50,594 nt of DNA from Streptacidiphilus carbonis (GTDB lineage: Bacteria; Actinomycetota; Actinomycetes; Streptomycetales; Streptomycetaceae): NCBI RefSeq assembly GCF_000787775.1, contig NZ_BBPM01000009.1:133812-184405 (forward strand), given 5' to 3'. This document shows, piece after piece, positions 26,913 to 35,966 of this stretch. The position numbers were made by a program, and so were the translations under genes. Under the pieces are notes generated by a model. It made no database searches, was not told where the DNA came from, and was given only the letters and a program-made list of their open reading frames with translations. The first letter of the stretch is position 1; every line of letters starts with the position of its first letter.

Positions 26913-28271
26913 TCAGCCCGCCGCTGTCGAACCCCTTTGGTCGACGATGCGGCGGATCTTGCCGACCGAGCGTTCCAGGGTGTCCGGGTCGGTGATCTCG
27001 ACCTCGACGGTGACGCCCACGCCGTCCTTGACGGCGCGGGCGATGGCGGATGCGGCGGCGGCCCGGGCGTCGGGGGTGGCGTCGGGGCGGGCCTCGGCGC
27101 GGACGGTCATACGGTCCAGACGGCCCTCGCGAGTGAGCCGGACCTGGAAGTGCGGGGCCACGCCCGGGGTCCGCAGCACGATCTCCTCGATCTGGCTGGG
27201 GAAGACATTGACCCCGCGCAGGATGATCATGTCGTCGCAGCGGCCGGTGACCTTCTCCATCCGCCGGAAGGCGGGCCGCGCGGTGCCGGGGAGCAGCCGG
27301 GTGAGGTCGCGGGTGCGGTAGCGGACGATCGGCAGTGCCTCCTTGGTGAGCGAGGTGAACACCAGCTCGCCGCCGGCGCCCTCGGCCATCACCTCGTCGG
27401 TCAGCGGGTCCACCACCTCCGGGTAGAAGTGGTCCTCCCAGATGTGCAGGCCGTCCTTGGTGTCCACGCACTCCTGCGCCACACCCGGGCCGATGACCTC
27501 CGACAGGCCGTAGATGTCCACCGCGTGCAGGTCCAGTCGCTGCTCGATCTCGCGGCGCATCTCCTCGGTCCAGGGCTCCGCGCCGAAGATGCCGATCCGC
27601 AGGGACGTGGACCGCGGGTCGATGCCCTGCCGTTCGAACTCGTCCAGCAGGGTGAGCATGTACGAGGGGGTGACCATGATGATCTCGGGGCGGAAGTCCT
27701 GGATGATCTGCACCTGACGTGCCGTCATCCCGCCCGAGGCGGGGATCACCGTACAGCCGGCCCGCTCCGCGCCGTAGTGCGCGCCCAGGCCGCCGGTGAA
27801 CAGGCCGTAGCCGTACGAGATGTGCACCTTGTGCCCGGGGCGGCCGCCGGCCGCGCGGATCGAGCGGGCGACCATGTCGGCCCACATCGACAGGTCGTTC
27901 TCGGTGTAGCCGACCACGGTCGGGTTCCCGGTGGTGCCGCTGGAGGCGTGGATCCGGCGCACCTGGTCCATCGGCACGGCGAACATGCCGAACGGGTAGG
28001 TGTCGCGCAGGTCGGCCTTGGTGGTGAAGGGGAAGCGCGCCAGGTCGGCGAGGCTGTGGCAGTCGTCGGGGGAGACCCCGGCCGCGTCGAACTTCTTCCG
28101 GTACAGCTCCACCTGGTCGTAGGCCAGCCGCAGGGTCTGCCGCAGCCGTCGGAGCTGCAGATCCCGCAGCTCGGGGCCGGTCAGCCGCTCGCCCGGGTCC
28201 AGCAGTTCCTCGGGCAGCGGCTCGCCCAGGTGCCGGTCCGAAGGACCACTCGGACGACTGCTGGTGCTCAT
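26913..28271 (-). CDS. paaK: Phenylacetate-CoA ligase
   Basis: A 452-aa AMP-forming ligase that activates phenylacetate to phenylacetyl-CoA in the cytoplasm, the entry step of the aerobic hybrid pathway. The phosphate loop is HASSGTTGNPTVVGYT; YGLSEVIGPGVAQEC and VRYRTRDLTRLLPG are further adenylation motifs, and GVNVFPSQIEEI begins the C-terminal PaaK-specific domain. The start overlaps the end of paaI by four bases. The unit is divergent from paaABCDE. Confidence 0.95.
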   Translation of the reverse strand: MSTSSRPSGPSDRHLGEPLPEELLDPGERLTGPELRDLQLRRLRQTLRLAYDQVELYRKKFDAAGVSPDDCHSLADLARFPFTTKADLRDTYPFGMFAVPMDQVRRIHASSGTTGNPTVVGYTENDLSMWADMVARSIRAAGGRPGHKVHISYGYGLFTGGLGAHYGAERAGCTVIPASGGMTARQVQIIQDFRPEIIMVTPSYMLTLLDEFERQGIDPRSTSLRIGIFGAEPWTEEMRREIEQRLDLHAVDIYGLSEVIGPGVAQECVDTKDGLHIWEDHFYPEVVDPLTDEVMAEGAGGELVFTSLTKEALPIVRYRTRDLTRLLPGTARPAFRRMEKVTGRCDDMIILRGVNVFPSQIEEIVLRTPGVAPHFQVRLTREGRLDRMTVRAEARPDATPDARAAAASAIARAVKDGVGVTVEVEITDPDTLERSVGKIRRIVDQRGSTAAG

Positions 28272-28705
28272 GCTGTGCTCTCCTCACCGGTACCGGTCCG
28301 CAGCGTACGGCTGCGCCCGCGGAACTCCGCGATCAGCTCGCCGCCCTCTCGTCGGACCGTGACGTCGTAGATCCCGCTGCGACCGAAACGGGTGCGTTCC
28401 CTGGCGGTCGCCACCAGCAGGTCGCCCTCGCGGGCCGGGGCGACGAAGTCGATGTCGGCGGCCGCCGCCACCGTCGCCGGGCCGTGGCTGTTGCAGGCGC
28501 AGGCGAAGGCGGTGTCGGCCAGCAGGAACAGGTAGCCGCCGTGGGCCGTGCCGTGCCCGTTGACCATGGCGGGGGTGACCGCCATCCGCAGTACCGCCTC
28601 GCCCGCACCGGCTTCCAGCAGCTCGATCCCGAGTCCCCGGGAGGCCTGGTCGGCGGCGAACATCAGCTGGGCGGGGCCCTGCGCGGCGGATCTGGTGGAT
28701 GGCAT
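28268..28705 (-). CDS. paaI: Hotdog-fold thioesterase PaaI
   Basis: A 145-aa hotdog thioesterase. The family motif is NGHGTAHGGYLFLLADTAFA, with the catalytic Asp in LADTAFA. It is thought to free CoA from blocked ring-hydroxylated phenylacetyl-CoA derivatives, a rescue function in the pathway. The ATG at 28705 has an excellent AAGGAGAGG site. First gene of the leftward paa unit; its -10 lies inside a palindrome. Confidence 0.93.
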   Translation of the reverse strand: MPSTRSAAQGPAQLMFAADQASRGLGIELLEAGAGEAVLRMAVTPAMVNGHGTAHGGYLFLLADTAFACACNSHGPATVAAAADIDFVAPAREGDLLVATARERTRFGRSGIYDVTVRREGGELIAEFRGRSRTLRTGTGEESTA

Positions 28706-28727
28706 TCCGACCTCTCCTTGTCTCCCG

Positions 28728-28761
28728 ACCGAACATTCGGTTAGCGTGATGGTGAGGTCAA
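28728..28761 (-). promoter_or_regulatory. paaI promoter overlapped by a PaaR-like operator
   Basis: The palindrome ACCGAACATTCGGT occupies 28728-28741. On the minus strand TTGACC (28761-28756), a 17-base spacer and GAATGT (28738-28733) make a plausible promoter whose -10 lies inside the palindrome. The half-site arrangement ACCG-N6-CGGT followed by TTAG resembles the operators I recall for TetR-type PaaR repressors in corynebacteria. No regulator gene is next to the cluster in this window. Confidence 0.6.
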
Positions 28762-28804
28762 GTAATCCAGCCCCGCAAACGGCTGTCAAGGGACGAGGGC
28801 AACG

Positions 28805-29791
28805 ATGACGACAGCACCGGCTGCACCGGCGGACCCCGCCGGACCCGCAGACCCGCTGCAGCAGCACTTCGACGACACCATCGCCCGGGACCAGCGGGTC
28901 GAGCCCCGGGACTGGATGCCGGACGGCTACCGGCGGACCCTGGTCCGGCAGATCGCGCAGCACGCCCATTCGGAGATCATCGGCATGCAGCCGGAGGGCG
29001 ACTGGATCACCCGCGCCCCCTCGCTGCGCCGCAAGGCGATCCTCTTCGCCAAGGTGCAGGACGAGGCCGGGCACGGCCTCTACCTCTACTCGGCCGCCGA
29101 GACCCTGGGCGCGGACCGGGCCGACCTCACCCAGCGGCTGATCGAGGGCCGGCAGAAGTACTCGTCGATCTTCAACTACCCGGCCGAGACCTTCGCCGAC
29201 GTCGGCGTCATCGGCTGGTTCGTGGACGGCGCCGCGATCTGCAACCAGGTGCCGCTGTGCCGCAGCTCCTACGGCCCCTACGCCAGGGCCATGGTGCGGG
29301 TCTGCAAGGAGGAGTCCTTCCACCAGCGCCAGGGCTACGAACTGCTGCTGACCATGATGGCCGGCACCGAGGCCCAGCGGGCCATGGTGCAGGAAGCGGT
29401 GGACCGCTGGTGGTGGCCCTCGCTGATGATGTTCGGTCCGCCGGACGGCGACTCGCCCAACTCCGCGCAGTCCACCGCCTGGAAGATCAAGCGCCACTCC
29501 AACGACGAACTGCGGCAGCGCTTCGTCGACATGACGGTCCCTCAGGCCGAGCGGCTGGGAGTGGCGCTGCCCGACCCCGAGCTGCGCTGGAACGAGGAGC
29601 GCGGCCGCCACGACTTCGGCACCCCCGACTGGACCGAACTGCAGCGGGTGATCTCCGGCGACGGCCCGCGCAACGCCGAACGGGTGTCCCGGCGCCGGGC
29701 GGCGCACGAGGAGGGCGCCTGGGTACGCGAAGCCGCCGCGGCGCACGCGGCCAAGCAGGCGCAGCGACGAGAAGAAGGAGCACCGGCATGA
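28805..29791 (+). CDS. paaA: Phenylacetyl-CoA epoxidase catalytic subunit
   Basis: The 328-aa di-iron subunit of the ring 1,2-phenylacetyl-CoA epoxidase. Iron ligands are seen in [13 protein letters not shown] (the first ExxH-type site) and [16 protein letters not shown] (the second). Activates O2 and epoxidises the CoA-bound aromatic ring, with electrons from PaaE. It starts the rightward paaABCDE unit; its stop overlaps paaB by four bases. Confidence 0.96.
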   Translation: MTTAPAAPADPAGPADPLQQHFDDTIARDQRVEPRDWMPDGYRRTLVRQIAQHAHSEIIGMQPEGDWITRAPSLRRKAILFAKVQDEAGHGLYLYSAAETLGADRADLTQRLIEGRQKYSSIFNYPAETFADVGVIGWFVDGAAICNQVPLCRSSYGPYARAMVRVCKEESFHQRQGYELLLTMMAGTEAQRAMVQEAVDRWWWPSLMMFGPPDGDSPNSAQSTAWKIKRHSNDELRQRFVDMTVPQAERLGVALPDPELRWNEERGRHDFGTPDWTELQRVISGDGPRNAERVSRRRAAHEEGAWVREAAAAHAAKQAQRREEGAPA

Positions 29792-30075
29792 GCAACCCCG
29801 ACTGGCCCCTCTACGAGGTCTTCGTGCGCGGTAAGCGCGGCCTCAACCACGTCCACGTCGGCTCGCTGCACGCCGCCGACGACCGGATGGCGCTCACCCA
29901 CGCCCGGGACCTCTACACCCGGCGCAACGAGGGCGTGAGCATCTGGGTGGTCCGCAGCTCCGCGATCACCGCCTCCACACCGGACGAGAAGGATCCCTTC
30001 TTCGCCCCCAGCGGTGACAAGGTGTACCGCCACCCCACCTTCTACGACATCCCCGCCGACGTCCCGCACATCTAG
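29788..30075 (+). CDS. paaB: Phenylacetyl-CoA epoxidase subunit PaaB
   Basis: A 95-aa small subunit. [20 protein letters not shown] at the start is the family hallmark. It bridges the PaaA-PaaC dimers in the epoxidase complex. The ATG overlaps the paaA stop (ATGA), and paaC follows after 23 bases. Confidence 0.95.
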   Translation: MSNPDWPLYEVFVRGKRGLNHVHVGSLHAADDRMALTHARDLYTRRNEGVSIWVVRSSAITASTPDEKDPFFAPSGDKVYRHPTFYDIPADVPHI

Positions 30076-30098
30076 TCCCGCGCATCCAGGAGAACCAC

Positions 30099-30935
30099 GT
30101 GAGCGACGACGACAACGCCTACCTCGGCCTCGCCGAGGTGCACGAGGGCGACGAGGCGCACTGGGCCTTCGGCACCGGCTTCGAGGACCCGCTGCACGGC
30201 ACCGACACCGCGCTGCCGCCCGGCGTCGACGGCGCCGCGCTGGCCGCGCGCTGCCTCGCGCTCGGCGACGACGCGCTGGTGCTGGCCCAGCGGCTGGCGC
30301 AGTGGTGCACCAGGGCGCCGGAGTTGGAGGAGGAGCTGGCGCTGGCCAACATCGGCCTGGACCTGCTCGGCCAGACCCGGCTGCTCTACACCCGGGCCGG
30401 ACAGACGGACGGCAGCGGCCGCGGCGAGGACGACTACGCCTACCGCCGCGACGCCGGGGCCTTCCGGAACGTCCGTCTCGCCGAGCTGCCCAACGGCGAC
30501 TTCGCCGAGTGCGTGGTCCGGCTGCTGGTGCTGTCGGCCTGGCGGCTGGCGGTGTTCGAGCGTCTGGCCGGGACGGCGACGGACCCGGTGCTGGCCGCGG
30601 TCGCCGCCAAGGGCGTCAAGGAGCTGGCCTACCACCGCCTCTACGCCGCCGAGTGGGTGGTCCGGCTGGGCGACGGCACCGAGGAGTCGCACCGCAGGAT
30701 GCAGCAGGCCCTGGAGGCGGTTGCGCCGTACCTGGACGAGCTGTTCGCCGCCGAGGACGTCCGTGAGCAGGTCGAACCGGTGCTGCGGCAGGTCGCCGAC
30801 AGCGCGGGGCTGGTCCTTGCACAGACGGCAGCCGCCCCCGGCTCCGGCCGCGACGGCGAGCACACCGAGCACCTCGCCCCGCTCCTCGCCGAGCTGCAGA
30901 GCGTGGCCAGGGCGCACCCAGGGGCGACATGGTGA
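30099..30935 (+). CDS. paaC: Phenylacetyl-CoA epoxidase structural subunit PaaC
   Basis: A 278-aa ferritin-fold subunit that pairs with PaaA but lacks a working di-iron site. LALGDDALVLAQRLAQWCTR, ALANIGLDLLGQTRLLYTRA and VKELAYHRLYAAEWVVRLGD are typical. It begins with GTG, preceded by AGGAG (30088-30092). The last bases overlap the start of paaD. Confidence 0.94.
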   Translation: MSDDDNAYLGLAEVHEGDEAHWAFGTGFEDPLHGTDTALPPGVDGAALAARCLALGDDALVLAQRLAQWCTRAPELEEELALANIGLDLLGQTRLLYTRAGQTDGSGRGEDDYAYRRDAGAFRNVRLAELPNGDFAECVVRLLVLSAWRLAVFERLAGTATDPVLAAVAAKGVKELAYHRLYAAEWVVRLGDGTEESHRRMQQALEAVAPYLDELFAAEDVREQVEPVLRQVADSAGLVLAQTAAAPGSGRDGEHTEHLAPLLAELQSVARAHPGATW

Positions 30936-31477
30936 CCACCGCCCGAGACCTCACCACCAGCCCGGACCAGGATCTGGACCTGGACCTGGCCCGCCGGGTG
31001 GCCGGCGCCGTCCCCGACCCCGAGCTGCCCATGCTCACCCTCGCCGACCTCGGGGTACTCCGCGGCGTCGAGATCGACACCGAGCACCGGACCCTCACGG
31101 CGACGCTCACGCCCACCTACTCCGGCTGCCCGGCGATGGCCGAGATGCGGGCCGAGGTGGACCGACGACTGCGCGCCGCCGGCTTCGCCGATGTGCGCAT
31201 CCGCACCGTACTGGACCCGCCGTGGACCACCGACTGGATCACCCCGGCAGCCCGGCGCACCCTCGCCGAGCACGGCATCGCCCCGCCCGGAAGCGCGCCG
31301 CGCGCGCCGTCCGGCCCGGTCCCGCTGGTCCTGTTCACCCGCAGGCCGTCCCTGCCCTGCCCCCGCTGCGGCTCCACGGACACCGAGGAGACCTCGCGCT
31401 TCTCCGGCGCCGCCTGCAAGGCGCTGTGGCGCTGCCGCGCCTGCCGCGAGCCCTTCGAGCACGTCAAGGAGATCTGA
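30929..31477 (+). CDS. paaD: Phenylacetyl-CoA epoxidase maturation protein PaaD
   Basis: A 182-aa protein with an N-terminal MIP18/DUF59 domain (VPDPELPMLTLADLGVL, then YSGCPAMAEM) and a C-terminal zinc ribbon (PCPRCGS ... WRCRACREPF). It is thought to help assemble the metal centres of the epoxidase. Start is either the ATG at 30929 or the GTG at 30932, both overlapping the paaC end. One-base overlap with paaE. Confidence 0.93.
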   Translation: MVTTARDLTTSPDQDLDLDLARRVAGAVPDPELPMLTLADLGVLRGVEIDTEHRTLTATLTPTYSGCPAMAEMRAEVDRRLRAAGFADVRIRTVLDPPWTTDWITPAARRTLAEHGIAPPGSAPRAPSGPVPLVLFTRRPSLPCPRCGSTDTEETSRFSGAACKALWRCRACREPFEHVKEI

Positions 31478-32622
31478 TGACGGCCCCCGCCACGGCAGCC
31501 ACCGGCGCAGCCCCAGCCGCCGAAGACCCAGCCGCCACAAACCCGGCCGCCCCGACCCGCCGCCGCCCGGCCTTCCACACGCTGCGGATCGCCTCGGTCG
31601 AACCGCTGTGTGAGGACGCCGCCGCCGTCACCTTCGCCGTCCCCGACCACCTCGCGGACGCCTTCGCATTCGCCCCTGGGCAGTCGCTGACCCTGCGCCG
31701 CACCGTCGACGGGCGCGACGAGCGCCGCTCCTACTCGATCTGCTCGCTCGCGGGCGGCGCGCCCAGGATCGGCGTCCGCACCGTCCCCACCGGGATCTTC
31801 TCGTCCTGGTTGGTGAACGAGGTGCGCCCGGGCGACTCGGTCGAGGTGATGGAGCCCACCGGCGCCTTCACCCCGGACCTCACCACCCCCGGTCGCCACG
31901 TCCTGATCGCGGCGGGCTCCGGGATCACCCCGATGGTGTCGATCGCCTCCGCGGTGCTCGCCGCCGACCCGGTCTCCACGGTCACCCTGCTCTACGGCAA
32001 CCGGCGCAGCGACACGGTCATGTTCGCCGACGACCTGGCCGACCTGAAGGACCGTCACCCGAATCGCTTCCAGCTGGCCCACGTCCTGTCCCGGGAGCCG
32101 CGAGAGGCCGAACTGCTCTCCGGCCGGCTCGACCCGGACCGGCTCGCCGCGCTGCTGGACGCGCTGGTCGAGGTGGAGTCCGTGGACCACTGGTGGCTCT
32201 GCGGCCCGCTCGGCATGGTCACCGCCGCCCGCGAGCTGCTCACCGGACTGGGCGTCCCCACGGACCGTCTCCACCGCGAGCTCTTCTACGCCGAGGAGGA
32301 ACCGGTCACCCCGCTGCGCCACAGCGACGCCGCCTCCAAGGGCCCGGTCTCCACCGCCACCCTGATCCTGGACGGACGCAGCACCTGCGCCGTGCTGCCG
32401 CGCGACCGCAGCATCCTGGACAGCGCCCAGCGGTCCCGCCCCGACCTCCCCTTCGCCTGCAAGGGCGGAGTCTGCGGCACCTGCCGCGCGCTGGTGGTCG
32501 ACGGCGAGGCCGAGATGCGCCGCAACTTCGCCCTGGAACCCTCCGAGGTCGCCGCCGGCTATGTGCTGACCTGCCAGAGCTACCCGGTCTCGGACACCCT
32601 GACGGTCGACTACGACAGCTGA
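31477..32622 (+). CDS. paaE: Phenylacetyl-CoA epoxidase reductase PaaE
   Basis: A 381-aa electron-transfer subunit passing electrons from NADPH to PaaA. Order: FAD-binding domain (RRSYSICS near residue 86), NAD(P)-binding domain (IAAGSGITPMVSIASAVL, WWLCGPLGMV), then a plant-type [2Fe-2S] ferredoxin domain with the cysteine pattern ACKGGVCGTCRA plus the distant Cys in VLTCQSYP. An Ala/Pro-rich N-terminal stretch of about 30 residues is unusual but harmless. Last gene of the unit; paaG, H, J and Z are absent from the window. Confidence 0.95.
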   Translation: MTAPATAATGAAPAAEDPAATNPAAPTRRRPAFHTLRIASVEPLCEDAAAVTFAVPDHLADAFAFAPGQSLTLRRTVDGRDERRSYSICSLAGGAPRIGVRTVPTGIFSSWLVNEVRPGDSVEVMEPTGAFTPDLTTPGRHVLIAAGSGITPMVSIASAVLAADPVSTVTLLYGNRRSDTVMFADDLADLKDRHPNRFQLAHVLSREPREAELLSGRLDPDRLAALLDALVEVESVDHWWLCGPLGMVTAARELLTGLGVPTDRLHRELFYAEEEPVTPLRHSDAASKGPVSTATLILDGRSTCAVLPRDRSILDSAQRSRPDLPFACKGGVCGTCRALVVDGEAEMRRNFALEPSEVAAGYVLTCQSYPVSDTLTVDYDS

Positions 32623-32643
32623 CCCGCCGGGTGTCGCGGCGCT

Positions 32644-32660
32644 GCCGGCTAGCCGCCGGC
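32644..32660. terminator. Possible hairpin between paaE and the convergent gene
   Basis: GCCGGC-TAGCC-GCCGGC forms a six-base-pair stem within a very GC-rich stretch just past the paaE stop. It overlaps the stop codon of the convergent MmcQ gene. It could terminate both, but the stem is short. Confidence 0.4.
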
Positions 32661-33026
32661 GCGGCGCGCGCCCGGCCAGTCCAGGGCCAGTTGCTGCCTG
32701 CGCGGGAGCTGGGTGACGATCAGGTCGTAGGAGTCCTCGACCAGCTCCCGCAGCAGCGCGTCCGGTACGGATCCGTCGAGGGTGACGGTGTTCCAGTGCC
32801 GCTTGTTGAGGTGCCACCCCGGCACGATCGCCGGGTACTGCTCGCGCAGTTGGACGGCGAGCTCGGGATCGCACTTCAGGCTCACCTTCAACGGCTCGCC
32901 GGCCAGATCGGTGAGCGCGAAGACCTTGCCGCCGACCTTGAACACCGACAGCTCCGGGCTGAACGGGAAGGTCTCGACGGATCCGTTGAGGCCGAGGCAG
33001 AAGGCCTTGAGGGTGTCGGGAGTCAT
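32649..33026 (-). CDS. MmcQ/YjbR family DNA-binding-like protein
   Basis: A 125-aa CyaY-like-fold protein of the MmcQ/YjbR family. MTPDTLKAFCLGLNG, VFALTDLAGEPLKVSLKCDP and GWHLNKRHWNTVTLDG are standard family signatures. Biochemical role is unclear for the whole family; some members are described as DNA-binding. I start it at the ATG at 33026, which gives the usual N-terminus; the frame opens to 33044. It is convergent with paaE and divergent from the MFS gene. Confidence 0.85.
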   Translation of the reverse strand: MTPDTLKAFCLGLNGSVETFPFSPELSVFKVGGKVFALTDLAGEPLKVSLKCDPELAVQLREQYPAIVPGWHLNKRHWNTVTLDGSVPDALLRELVEDSYDLIVTQLPRRQQLALDWPGARRAGG

Positions 33027-33064
33027 GGGGCCAGTCTGCCCCATGGCGGACCGTGCAAGATTTA

Positions 33065-33093
33065 TTGACGGCCCGTCAGATAATTTCTAGCCT
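33065..33093 (+). promoter_or_regulatory. Promoter of the MFS gene with embedded inverted repeat
   Basis: TTGACG (33065-33070), 17-base spacer, TAGCCT (33088-33093). The -35 is part of the inverted repeat TGACG-GCC-CGTCA (33066-33078). The same 13-base architecture recurs at 38495 and, with one mismatch, at 47784. An unknown regulator could bind there and block the -35. Confidence 0.65.
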
Positions 33094-33135
33094 GCCTGGT
33101 GAACGCCGAATCCGAGGCGTGCCCGGGAGGCAGCG

Positions 33136-34650
33136 ATGACCGATCCCCACGAACCTCAGCAACCGGCCGAGGCGATACCGTCGGCCGAGCCCGCAGCCGG
33201 ATGGTCCCCGCGCCTGGTCGTGATCCTCACGGCCGTGCTGCTGCTCTCCCTGGTCATCCCGCTGGAACTGACGCTGGTCTACCCGGCCGTCCGCTACATG
33301 GTCCCGGTGTTCCACACCTCCAGCCTCAGTTGGGTGCTCACCATCGTCAGCCTCACCGGAGTGGTCTGCGAGTCGCCGGTCGGCAAGCTCGGCGACCTCT
33401 ACGGCAAGAAGAAGACCATCCTGGTCGTCAGCACGCTCTTCGCTGTCGGCTCGCTGCTCTGCGCCCTCGCCACCAGCTTCCCGCTGCTGCTGGCCGGCCG
33501 GGTGCTGCAGGGCATCTCGCTCGCCATGATCGCGGTGATGTACGGGCTGCTGCGTGACATCCTGCCGGCGCCGCTGGTGCCCTTCGGCTTCGGACTGATC
33601 TCGGTCGGCCTGGGCGTGTCCGCGATCATCGGGCCCTTCGTCGGCGGAGCGCTGATCGACGCCTACGGGTTCCGCAGCGTGTTCTGGTTCAGCTTCATCG
33701 CCGTCACCGTGCTCGCCGCGGCCTTCGCCTTCATCGTCCCGGAATCCCCGGTGCGGCTGCCGCAGCGGCTGGACCTGCTGGGCTGCCTACTGCTCGGCGG
33801 CGGCACCGGGCTGGTCCTGCTCGGCATCACGGAGGGCCAGGGATGGGGCTGGACCGCAGCCGCCACGCTGGCCTGCCTGACCGGCGGCGCGGCGGCGGTC
33901 GCGGTGTTCGTGCCGCACGCGCTGCGCAGCGACCACCCGCTGGTGGACGTCCGGGTGGTGGCCGGACCGCAGATGCGGCTGCCGGTGCTGGCCACCCTGC
34001 TGTGCGCCTTCTCGGTCTGCGGCTTCGCCTTCCTGGTCCCGCAGATGCTGGAGACCCCGCGCTCGCTCGGCGTCCACTACGGCTTCGGCCTGGACGCCAT
34101 CGGCGCCGCCCGCTACATGCTGCCCTACGGCATCACCGCGATCCTGGCGGGGCTGCTCGGCGGCGCACTGGTACGGGCCCTGGGGTCGAGGGCCACCCTG
34201 GTCGCCGCGACCGTCCCCCTCACCGCCGCGCTGCTGCTGCTCGGTCTGGCCCATGGCCACACCTGGGAGATCCTCGCCTGGACCGCCGTCTACGGCATCG
34301 CCTTCGCGCTCTACCCGCTGGCGACGATGAGCCAGGTGGCCGAGGCAGTGCCGCCGGACCGCACCGCCGTCAGCGAGGGCATCAACGGCATCGCCCGCGA
34401 CCTCGGCACCGCACTCGCCCTGGCCGTCCTCACCGCGGTGCTCAACGCCAACCTCGCCGCCAAGCAGCCCGCCGACGCGATCGTCTACACCGACCACGGC
34501 TACACCCTGGCCTTCCTCGCCGCAGCCGGCACCGGCCTGCTCGCCGTGCTCGCCGCCACCCTGCTCCGGCACCGGGCCCTGTCGACCACCCCGGCCGGAG
34601 GAACCACCGGCCCGCTACTGGCCGCGACCCGCCCGGCTGCGGAACACTGA
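33136..34650 (+). CDS. MFS transporter, DHA2-type drug exporter
   Basis: A 504-aa membrane protein with about 14 hydrophobic helices, the size of the DHA2 branch of the major facilitator superfamily (proton-driven efflux). GKLGDLYGKKKTILVVSTLF is the conserved loop 2-3 motif, GRVLQG the fourth-helix motif, and GPFVGGALIDAYGFRSVFWF the motif C region with the following loop. GGGAGG precedes the ATG. It is probably an exporter of a toxic or secreted small molecule; no regulator lies next to it. The C-terminal gene end is nine bases from the convergent dehydratase. Confidence 0.9.
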   Translation: MTDPHEPQQPAEAIPSAEPAAGWSPRLVVILTAVLLLSLVIPLELTLVYPAVRYMVPVFHTSSLSWVLTIVSLTGVVCESPVGKLGDLYGKKKTILVVSTLFAVGSLLCALATSFPLLLAGRVLQGISLAMIAVMYGLLRDILPAPLVPFGFGLISVGLGVSAIIGPFVGGALIDAYGFRSVFWFSFIAVTVLAAAFAFIVPESPVRLPQRLDLLGCLLLGGGTGLVLLGITEGQGWGWTAAATLACLTGGAAAVAVFVPHALRSDHPLVDVRVVAGPQMRLPVLATLLCAFSVCGFAFLVPQMLETPRSLGVHYGFGLDAIGAARYMLPYGITAILAGLLGGALVRALGSRATLVAATVPLTAALLLLGLAHGHTWEILAWTAVYGIAFALYPLATMSQVAEAVPPDRTAVSEGINGIARDLGTALALAVLTAVLNANLAAKQPADAIVYTDHGYTLAFLAAAGTGLLAVLAATLLRHRALSTTPAGGTTGPLLAATRPAAEH

Positions 34651-34659
34651 TCGGGTCCG

Positions 34660-35610
34660 CTATGCCAGGTCGCCCAGGGACGTGTTCGCGCCGCAGAGCA
34701 CGACGCAGACCCGTTCCCCCTCAGCGGGGGTATAGGCGCCGGTGGTGAGTGCGGCCAGGGCTGCTGCGGTGCCGTGTTCGACGGCCACGCGGCGGTCGCG
34801 CCAGAGCGCGCGGCGGGCGGCGATGATCTGGTCGTCGGTGACCAGGACACTGTGCGCGCCCTCGTACTGTGCGGCGGCGACCGCCAGTGCGGTGGCGCGG
34901 CGGGCGCCGAGGGAGTCCGCCGCGATGGAGTCGGCGGGGGTGTCCACCGGGTGTCCCGCCTCCAGCGCGGCGTTCAGGGCGCGGCAGTTCTCCGGCTCGG
35001 CGACCACCGTGCGCAGGCCGTGGTGCCGGGCCGCGGTGGCGACGCCGGCGAAGAGCCCGCCGCCGCCGGCCACCACCACGATGGTGTCCAGCCGGGGGTT
35101 CTGCACCAGGATCTCGTCGACCAGGGTCCCCGCACCTGCGGCGATCAGCGGATGGTCGTAGGCGTGCGAGGCGAGTGCGCCGGTCCGCACCGTGAACTCC
35201 TCGCAGGCCTGCAGGGCCTGCGCGTACTCCCGGCCGACCAACTGGACGTCCGCGCCGTAGGAGCGCAGCCGCTCCACCTTCACCGTCGGGGCGTTCGCGG
35301 GCAGGAACACCGTGGCCGGCACCCCCTGCTGGCCCGCGGCCCAGGCGCAGGCGAGGCCGGCGTTGCCGCCCGAGGCGATGGTGACCCCCGCGTCCCGCAG
35401 GGTCCCCGCCTCGCGGTGGGCCAGCAGGAAGTTCTGCGCGCCGCGCGCCTTGAAGCAGCCGGTGTGCTGCATGTACTCCAGCGCCAACGACACCTCGAAG
35501 GGCCCCTGGTCGAACTCGTCCATCGACACCACGGCCACCGGCCTGACCCGCCCGGCGATCCGGTCGGCGGCGGCCTTGACGTCGGTGTAGGCGAGTTGCT
35601 GCTGCGGCAT
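34660..35610 (-). CDS. Threonine/serine dehydratase-like PLP enzyme
   Basis: A 316-aa fold-type II PLP enzyme. The Schiff-base Lys is Lys54 in GCFKARGAQNFLL, the substrate loop is ASGGNAGLACAWAA and the phosphate-binding loop is VVAGGGGLFAGVA. Length fits catabolic threonine/serine dehydratases, which release ammonia from hydroxy-amino acids to form keto acids; the loop SGGNAG in place of the common SSGNHA marks it as a divergent member. There is no C-terminal ACT domain. The ATG has AGGGGG upstream. Confidence 0.88.
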   Translation of the reverse strand: MPQQQLAYTDVKAAADRIAGRVRPVAVVSMDEFDQGPFEVSLALEYMQHTGCFKARGAQNFLLAHREAGTLRDAGVTIASGGNAGLACAWAAGQQGVPATVFLPANAPTVKVERLRSYGADVQLVGREYAQALQACEEFTVRTGALASHAYDHPLIAAGAGTLVDEILVQNPRLDTIVVVAGGGGLFAGVATAARHHGLRTVVAEPENCRALNAALEAGHPVDTPADSIAADSLGARRATALAVAAAQYEGAHSVLVTDDQIIAARRALWRDRRVAVEHGTAAALAALTTGAYTPAEGERVCVVLCGANTSLGDLA

Positions 35611-35665
35611 GTGACCAATCCCCCTGTTGAGCGCTGACGGACCTGTACCCGGTACCGTACGCCGC

Positions 35666-35876
35666 TCAGACCAGGCCGAGCAGGTCGCCCAATTGCGCGA
35701 TCGACGACGGCACACCCGCCACGACGCCGTCCGGCTCACCGTCCCGGAGCGGCGCGCACCTCCGGGTGACGGTCGAGGACGGTCTCCTCGAAGTCCGCGC
35801 GCGGATTCCAGCAGCCGCCCTTCGGCCGGATCAGCACACGACCGGAGTCGAGCAGGACAGCGCGGGGAGAGGCCAT
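35666..35876 (-). pseudogene. Remnant of a HAD-family hydrolase
   Basis: The minus strand begins MASPRAVLLDSGRVLIRP and then CWNPRADFEETVL, the unmistakable first strand and motif I of a streptomycete HAD hydrolase (DSGRVL in place of the usual DxxGVL; the second Asp is changed). After 46 codons the frame stops at 35736. A second frame then runs DGEPDGVVAGVPSSIAQLGD and LLGLV to a stop at 35666, like the C-terminal tail of the same family. The central catalytic part is missing. This looks like an internal deletion plus frameshift, so not a working gene. Confidence 0.6.
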
Positions 35877-35966
35877 CCGACGAGTGTGGACGAGACCCGC
35901 GCCCCGGTCGAGGGGTTCGCGGGCCTCCGGCGGCCATACTGGCCGTGCGTATGACGCGGTACGCGG

